A stretch of DNA of 9,619 nucleotides, from contig JAPYOI010000333.1 of assembly GCA_028278755.1 (NCBI GenBank), forward strand, positions 1 to 9,619, written 5' to 3'. A program made the position numbers and the translations under genes. This stretch comes from Poriferisodalis multihospitum (lineage in GTDB: Bacteria > Actinomycetota > Acidimicrobiia > Acidimicrobiales > Poriferisodalaceae). The notes beneath the pieces are model-generated. The model was given only the letters and a program-made list of their open reading frames with translations. It did no database searches and was not told where the DNA came from. This document shows positions 5,907 through 9,619 of this stretch, piece after piece. Numbering within the stretch: position 1 is the first letter of the stretch; the number at the start of each line of letters is the position of its first letter.

Positions 5907-6748
5907 CTTTGGTCTATGCGGGTTGCGCCAGCCACGCACCGGGAATAACCGGCCGAGCAGATCAGGCCGACCCCGAAGTACGCGACGAGTTCTACGCGGC
6001 CTACGACGACATGCGACAGGCCATCGAAGCCAGCGGCGCAGAGGCGATGATCGTCCTAGCAGCTGAGCACTTCGCGAACTTCTTCATGGACAACATGCCC
6101 AGCTTCGCCATTGGAATGGCCGATTTCTACGACGGCCCCATCGAGGATCCGGCGTGGTTGGGCATCGACCGGTTCCGAGCTCCTGGCGACCGCGACCTAT
6201 CGCAGCGGCTCATCACACACGTCATGCAAACCGTCGACGTGGCCTACGCCGAGGAATGGAAGCTCGACCACGGAATCGCCGTGCCCTTGCACTTCCTGAC
6301 CCCTCGTTTCGACCTGACCATAATCCCGGCCAATATCAACTGCCAGGGACCGCCTCTCGCGCCGCTGCACCGAGCATGGGCTTTCGGGCAGGCACTACGA
6401 CGGGCTGCCGACTCAGTGCCGGAGAACATCGCCTTGGTGGGCACCGGCGGCATCTCCCACTGGCCGGCCACACCTGATTCCGGCAAAATCAACGAAGCTT
6501 GGGATTGCGAATTCCTAGACCGGTGGCAGCGAAACGACCGCGAGTCGCTGCTTGGCTATGACGACATGTCGGTATACGCGGAAGCCGGCCAAGGCGGCTT
6601 CGAGATCCGCACCTTTGTCGCCATCAGCGGTGCAGCCAGCGGCGCTACCGGCACAGTTCACTTCTATGCCCCGATTCCGATCTTCGCGGTCGGCTGCACC
6701 GTGGCCTCCTATGACCTCGGCCAAGGTGCTGTGCCCAGCTCTGTCTGA
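5903..6748 (+). CDS. Class III extradiol ring-cleavage dioxygenase catalytic (LigB-type) subunit
   Basis: This 281-residue non-haem Fe(II) dioxygenase opens a catechol-type ring next to the hydroxyls with O2. Active-site residues follow LigB (His12, His61, His127, His195, Glu242): His11 in CASHAPG and His56 in AAEHFANFF as iron ligands, His123 in LDHGIAVPL and His186 in GGISHWP as second-sphere acid/base residues, and Glu234 in GGFEIRTF as the third ligand. INEAWDCEFLDRW and TVHFYAPIPIFAVGC also fit the family. Its length is normal. The start overlaps the LigA-type stop by four bases, with AGGGA seven bases upstream. With an HpaE-type dehydrogenase beside it, homoprotocatechuate is the best substrate guess; the E. 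coli homoprotocatechuate 2,3-dioxygenase is also class III. Protocatechuate, gallate-like rings, 2-aminophenol or another catechol remain possible. Confidence 0.9.
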   Translation: MTLVYAGCASHAPGITGRADQADPEVRDEFYAAYDDMRQAIEASGAEAMIVLAAEHFANFFMDNMPSFAIGMADFYDGPIEDPAWLGIDRFRAPGDRDLSQRLITHVMQTVDVAYAEEWKLDHGIAVPLHFLTPRFDLTIIPANINCQGPPLAPLHRAWAFGQALRRAADSVPENIALVGTGGISHWPATPDSGKINEAWDCEFLDRWQRNDRESLLGYDDMSVYAEAGQGGFEIRTFVAISGAASGATGTVHFYAPIPIFAVGCTVASYDLGQGAVPSSV

Positions 6749-6989
6749 GAGTCAGCTCATTTCGCGACGAGAGAAGTTCAGACGCGGTCGCGACCAGATG
6801 ACACTGACAACCACATCCGGCCACACCGCTAGCTGCTCTGTCGCGTCCAAGCGGCAACTCGGCTGAACCCAAGTAGGCCGCGAACGCGAAGAATCCACGA
6901 AAACGCACGCCCGAAGCGCCAAATTCGGCCCCCAACACCCCAATCTCACCTAGGTGGCGAACAGACTGGGGTTTGGGTGGCCAGTGACG
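6749..6989. other. Convergent intergenic region without a gene
   Basis: The 241 bases between the dioxygenase (plus strand) and the tRNA (minus strand) show no convincing coding frame. The short frames crossing it lack family features and start inside the dioxygenase gene. The only structure seen is the hairpin at 6931-6977. No T-rich terminator tract for the rightward operon is visible. Confidence 0.6.
6931..6977 (-). terminator. Long hairpin beyond the tRNA-fMet gene, candidate terminator
   Basis: On the minus strand CCCCAGTCT pairs with AGATTGGGG (nine pairs, one G-U), and an outer CCCAA pairs with TTGGG across a small internal loop. The apical loop holds the 10-base palindrome CACCTAGGTG (6947-6956). 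The structure begins 13 bases after the tRNA CCA end. It pairs better as minus-strand RNA, where the plus strand would have an A-C mismatch, so it fits the tRNA transcript. No run of T follows, so it may act as a non-canonical terminator, a processing signal or a bidirectional block between convergent transcripts. Confidence 0.5.
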
Positions 6990-7066
6990 TGGTGGCGGGG
7001 GCAGGATTTGAACCTGCGACCTTCGGGTTATGAGCCCGACGAGCTTCCAGACTGCTCCACCCCGCG
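6990..7066 (-). tRNA. Initiator tRNA-Met (fMet), anticodon CAT, CCA encoded
   Basis: A complete 77-base cloverleaf can be drawn: acceptor 5' CGCGGGG against CCCCGCC, D-stem GAGC/GCTC, anticodon stem TCGGG/CCCGA around CTCATAA, five-base variable loop AGGTC, and T-arm GCAGG-TTCAAAT-CCTGC. Discriminator A and an encoded CCA follow. Initiator marks are all present: three consecutive G-C pairs at the base of the anticodon stem, an A11-U24 pair in the D-stem, and an unpaired first position. That mismatch is C1-C72, whereas the textbook bacterial one is C1-A72. The 3' end points toward the catabolic cluster. Confidence 0.96.
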
Positions 7067-7094
7067 GCGAGACCGATCACACTACCAGCGGCTT

Positions 7095-7124
7095 CTCAAG
7101 ACCGGCAAGGCCGGTCGCCTTGAG
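7095..7124 (-). terminator. Hairpin directly after the UPF0182 gene, likely terminator
   Basis: CTCAAG plus ACCGGC pairs with GCCGGT plus CTTGAG: twelve base pairs with a three-base loop and a three-base bulge. It starts two bases after the TAA stop of the UPF0182 gene and ends 28 bases before the tRNA. There is no T-tract, so it may terminate inefficiently or act as a 3'-end stabiliser that separates the two minus-strand units. Confidence 0.6.
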
Positions 7125-7126
7125 GC

Positions 7127-9619
7127 TTAGCCGGTGGCGGCTTGTTCGAGGATGCGGGCGGCTCTGGCTATGAGGCGCTCGGCCTCGTCGACTGCCTCTT
7201 GGTAGGCGGCCAAGTCGCCCTCGCGCAATGCGGCGTCGGCCCGCTCGAACGCCCTGGCAGCTCGTTCCAGCAGGTTGCCCACGTCGTCGGTATCGAGCGC
7301 CGTGTCGGGCTCGCCGGCCTCATCGTCGGGCGCGGCGGCAGCCGGCGCATCGTCTTCCTCACTGGGCGCATCGGACGCTTGCTCGGGTTGGCGCACCGTC
7401 CCGTTGCCGATGTCGATGCTGGCGCCGATGGCCTTCTCGAGCGCTCCCTCGAACGTCTCGGAGATCACCACATTCGAGCCGATGCCGGCAATCACCAGCT
7501 GCAGCTCGGGCACTGCCGTCGGCCCGGTGGCCGCAATGAACAGCGGCCGCACGTACAGCAGCGAGTTCTCCACCGGGATCAGCAGCAGGTTGCCGGGCCG
7601 CACCACCGAGCCGTTCTGGTTCAGCAGCGTCAGCCGCTCGGAGATCTCCTCCTCGGTCTGGATGTTCGAGTTGAACAGCGCCGGACCGTCGATCGGCTGA
7701 TCCGACCGTATCTCGAACACCTCGATGTCGCCGTAGCGGTCGGGGTCGTTGTGGACCACCATGAAGCCTTCGAGGTTCTTGCGGGAATCGTCCTCGGAGA
7801 ACGGCACGAACGGCCGGAAGATCACGAACGACGCAGCATCGTCGCCCGGCAATCGGAACAGCAGGTACTGCGGCGAGATGCGGGCCTCGACCGTGGCGAT
7901 CACCTGCCCGGTGGTCTCGTCGCGCACCGTCTCCACCGTGGTCTGGCCGATGGAGTCGCCCGGGTCCTGCGCTACCGCCCACGCACCGGCAGCGTCGTAG
8001 AACTCCGACGGGTCGCTCAGGCGGTAACGGCCCCACGCATCGGTCTGCACCCGGAACAGGTCCTCGGGATAGCGGAAGTGCTCCTGCAGCTCGGCCGGAG
8101 GCTCTTCCTCAGAGAACAGAGCCGGGAACTGCTTGATGTAGGACTGCACGATCGGATCGCTGCGGTCCACCACATAGAACGTGACCGTGCCGTCGTGCGC
8201 ATCCACCACGGCCTTCACCGAGTTCCGCACATAGTTGAACGGGTCGCGCAGGTCGCTGCCCAGCGTCGCCGCCCGGGAATTGGTGCGCTGCGCGTAGGGG
8301 AACTGCGTGGTGGTGGTGTAGGCGTCGAGCACCCACTTCACCTTCCCGTCGAGCACGACCGGGTAGGGGTCGTTGTCGTAGGACAGGAATGGCGCCAGCA
8401 GCTCAACCCGCTGGGTGATGTCGCGGTTGTAGAGGATCCGGCTCTCGCCCTGGATCTCGCCCGACACCAGCAGGTTCGGCTCGGCGAAGCGCACCGCGAA
8501 TGCCAAGCGGCGGAAGAAGCCGCCGATGCCCACGCCGTCGGCGCCGTCGTAGCGGGTGGTCTCGGTGCGGTCGTCGTCGTCTTGGAAGTCGACTTCGGCA
8601 CGCTGGGCACCCACGATGGCGTAGCCCTGCAAGTCCTCGCCCACGTACAGACCCGGCTCGTCGAGCTCGAGCGCCTCGGCACCCGGAGCGATCACGTTCG
8701 GAATGTCGCCCAGCGCATAGGCCGGGCGGCCGTTGGCGTCCACCCCGTTGGCGGGTGCGGCCGCCACGCCGTAGCCGTGGGTGTAGGCAACGTGCTGGGT
8801 CTCCCAGGTGTCGGTGGGCAGCTCGGCGGGGCGCAGCTCACGGGCCGACAGCACGATCTGGGTGACCTGGCCGTCGATCTCGTAGCGGTCGACGTCGATG
8901 TCGCGGAAGTCGTAGAAGCTCTTGATGCCTTGGGTCTGCTGGAACGTGTCCTGCATGACGGCGGGGTCGAGCAGCCGCACGTTGCGCACCGTGTCGAAGT
9001 TGTTCTCGATGTCGGCAGCGGTGAGCTCGGGTTCGTAGTCGAACTCGCTGGTGGTGACATCGTCGAGATCGAGCGCTATGCGGGTCATCTCGATGTTGCG
9101 CTCGATGTAAGGCGCCTCGCGGGTGGACTCCGAGGGCTCCACCTGGAAGCGCTGCACGATGGCGGGATACGCCGCACCCGCCAGGCCGGCGATCACCACC
9201 CATAGCGCCACGGCGATCACCGGGTAGGTGAAGCCGCGCCGCCAGATGTTCACCACCAGCAGCACGAAGCTGAACAGGCTGATCACCATCAGCAGCCGCA
9301 GCACCGGCAGCTGCGCGTTCACGTCGGTGTAGGTGGCGCCGTCGACGAAGCCCCGGGTGGACAGCGTCAGCTCGAACTGGTCGAAGTAGTAGCCCACCGC
9401 CTTGATGAGCGCCAGCAGGCCCAGCAGCAGCGACAGGTGCGCCTTCACCTGCGGCTGCACCCGGCTGCCGGCGGGGGCCTGCACCCGGATGGCGCCGTTC
9501 AGGTAGTGCCAGATGGTGGTGAAGATGAATGTCACCAGCACGGCGGCGAACGCCCAGCCGACCAGGAAGTTGAAGAACGGCAGGCGGAAGACATAGAAGC
9601 CGATGTCGCGGCCGAACTG
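7127..9619 (-). CDS. UPF0182 family large membrane protein (partial, N-terminus off right edge)
   Basis: The last 830 residues of a UPF0182 (COG1615) protein are present and end in TAA at 7127. Family members are about 900-1000 residues in actinobacteria and have no firmly assigned function. The open frame continues to the window edge through QFGRDIGFYVFRLPFFNFL, a characteristic family segment, so the true start lies outside. Hydrophobic segments suggest transmembrane helices near visible residues 17-36, 60-76, 104-125 and 131-153, followed by a large, probably extracytoplasmic, domain. That domain contains VDAYTTTTQFPYAQ and NYVRNSVKAVVDAHDGTVTFYV, both highly typical. The last roughly 100 residues are an acidic Ala/Asp/Glu-rich stretch followed by helical repeats (LLERAARAFERADAALREGD and onward). 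Codon use is strongly biased to G or C at third positions, more so than in the catabolic genes. It looks like backbone chromosome with no visible functional tie to the cluster. Confidence 0.93.
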   Translation of the reverse strand, partial: QFGRDIGFYVFRLPFFNFLVGWAFAAVLVTFIFTTIWHYLNGAIRVQAPAGSRVQPQVKAHLSLLLGLLALIKAVGYYFDQFELTLSTRGFVDGATYTDVNAQLPVLRLLMVISLFSFVLLVVNIWRRGFTYPVIAVALWVVIAGLAGAAYPAIVQRFQVEPSESTREAPYIERNIEMTRIALDLDDVTTSEFDYEPELTAADIENNFDTVRNVRLLDPAVMQDTFQQTQGIKSFYDFRDIDVDRYEIDGQVTQIVLSARELRPAELPTDTWETQHVAYTHGYGVAAAPANGVDANGRPAYALGDIPNVIAPGAEALELDEPGLYVGEDLQGYAIVGAQRAEVDFQDDDDRTETTRYDGADGVGIGGFFRRLAFAVRFAEPNLLVSGEIQGESRILYNRDITQRVELLAPFLSYDNDPYPVVLDGKVKWVLDAYTTTTQFPYAQRTNSRAATLGSDLRDPFNYVRNSVKAVVDAHDGTVTFYVVDRSDPIVQSYIKQFPALFSEEEPPAELQEHFRYPEDLFRVQTDAWGRYRLSDPSEFYDAAGAWAVAQDPGDSIGQTTVETVRDETTGQVIATVEARISPQYLLFRLPGDDAASFVIFRPFVPFSEDDSRKNLEGFMVVHNDPDRYGDIEVFEIRSDQPIDGPALFNSNIQTEEEISERLTLLNQNGSVVRPGNLLLIPVENSLLYVRPLFIAATGPTAVPELQLVIAGIGSNVVISETFEGALEKAIGASIDIGNGTVRQPEQASDAPSEEDDAPAAAAPDDEAGEPDTALDTDDVGNLLERAARAFERADAALREGDLAAYQEAVDEAERLIARAARILEQAATG

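Noticed and set aside
6552..6866. Small frame running past the end of the dioxygenase
   Set aside because: It begins inside the dioxygenase gene in another frame, has no ribosome site and no recognisable motif.
7142..9205. 687-codon open frame on the plus strand
   Set aside because: Exactly antisense to the UPF0182 gene; long because of the GC-rich third positions. Its translation is rich in His, Arg, Gly and Val with no family motif.
1..9619. CRISPR arrays, insertion sequences, phage or defence genes
   Set aside because: No regularly spaced repeats, transposase or nuclease motifs, or terminal inverted repeats were seen on either strand.

Overview
The window is GC-rich DNA from what looks like an actinobacterium. 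It carries a UPF0182 family membrane protein, an initiator tRNA with actinobacterial-style features, GTG starts and strongly G/C-biased third codon positions. Acidimicrobiia is a guess only. Every protein-coding gene except the UPF0182 gene appears to belong to one catabolic neighbourhood.

Left arm, minus strand (1-2749). Reading away from a central regulatory gap, this arm has a nitrilase (1715-2749), then a haem aldoxime dehydratase (800-1693). Last comes the first 250 codons of a lipoprotein solute-binding protein of a LivJ-type ABC importer (1-752, cut by the window edge). The gaps are 21 and 47 bases, so this is probably one transcript. Aldoxime dehydratase turns an aldoxime into a nitrile and nitrilase turns the nitrile into a carboxylic acid. 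Together they are the aldoxime-nitrile pathway.

Centre (2750-2961). A 212-base divergent intergenic region contains two interlocked inverted repeats and a 9-base direct repeat, and is the likely control region for both arms.

Right arm, plus strand (2962-6748). It holds an AraC/XylS-type regulator resembling NitR (2962-3921), a dehydrogenase of the HpaE family (5-carboxymethyl-2-hydroxymuconate semialdehyde dehydrogenase, 3943-5508), and a LigA-type small subunit plus LigB-type catalytic subunit of a class III extradiol dioxygenase (5514-5906 and 5903-6748, overlapping by 4 bases). These look like consecutive ring-cleavage and semialdehyde-oxidation steps of homoprotocatechuate-type degradation.

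Read as a whole, the cluster suggests uptake of an arylacetaldoxime (or related compound), conversion to an arylacetic acid, and meta-cleavage of its dihydroxylated form under one AraC-type regulator. A ring hydroxylase and the lower meta pathway would be needed and are not in the window. Joining nitrile-forming and ring-opening modules in one locus is the most interesting feature here.

Right end, minus strand (6931-9619). A candidate terminator hairpin, an initiator tRNA-Met with encoded CCA (6990-7066), a second hairpin, and a long UPF0182 gene running off the edge look like conserved chromosomal backbone. The tRNA 3' end faces the catabolic cluster and base composition seems to change there, so the cluster may be an island next to a tRNA.
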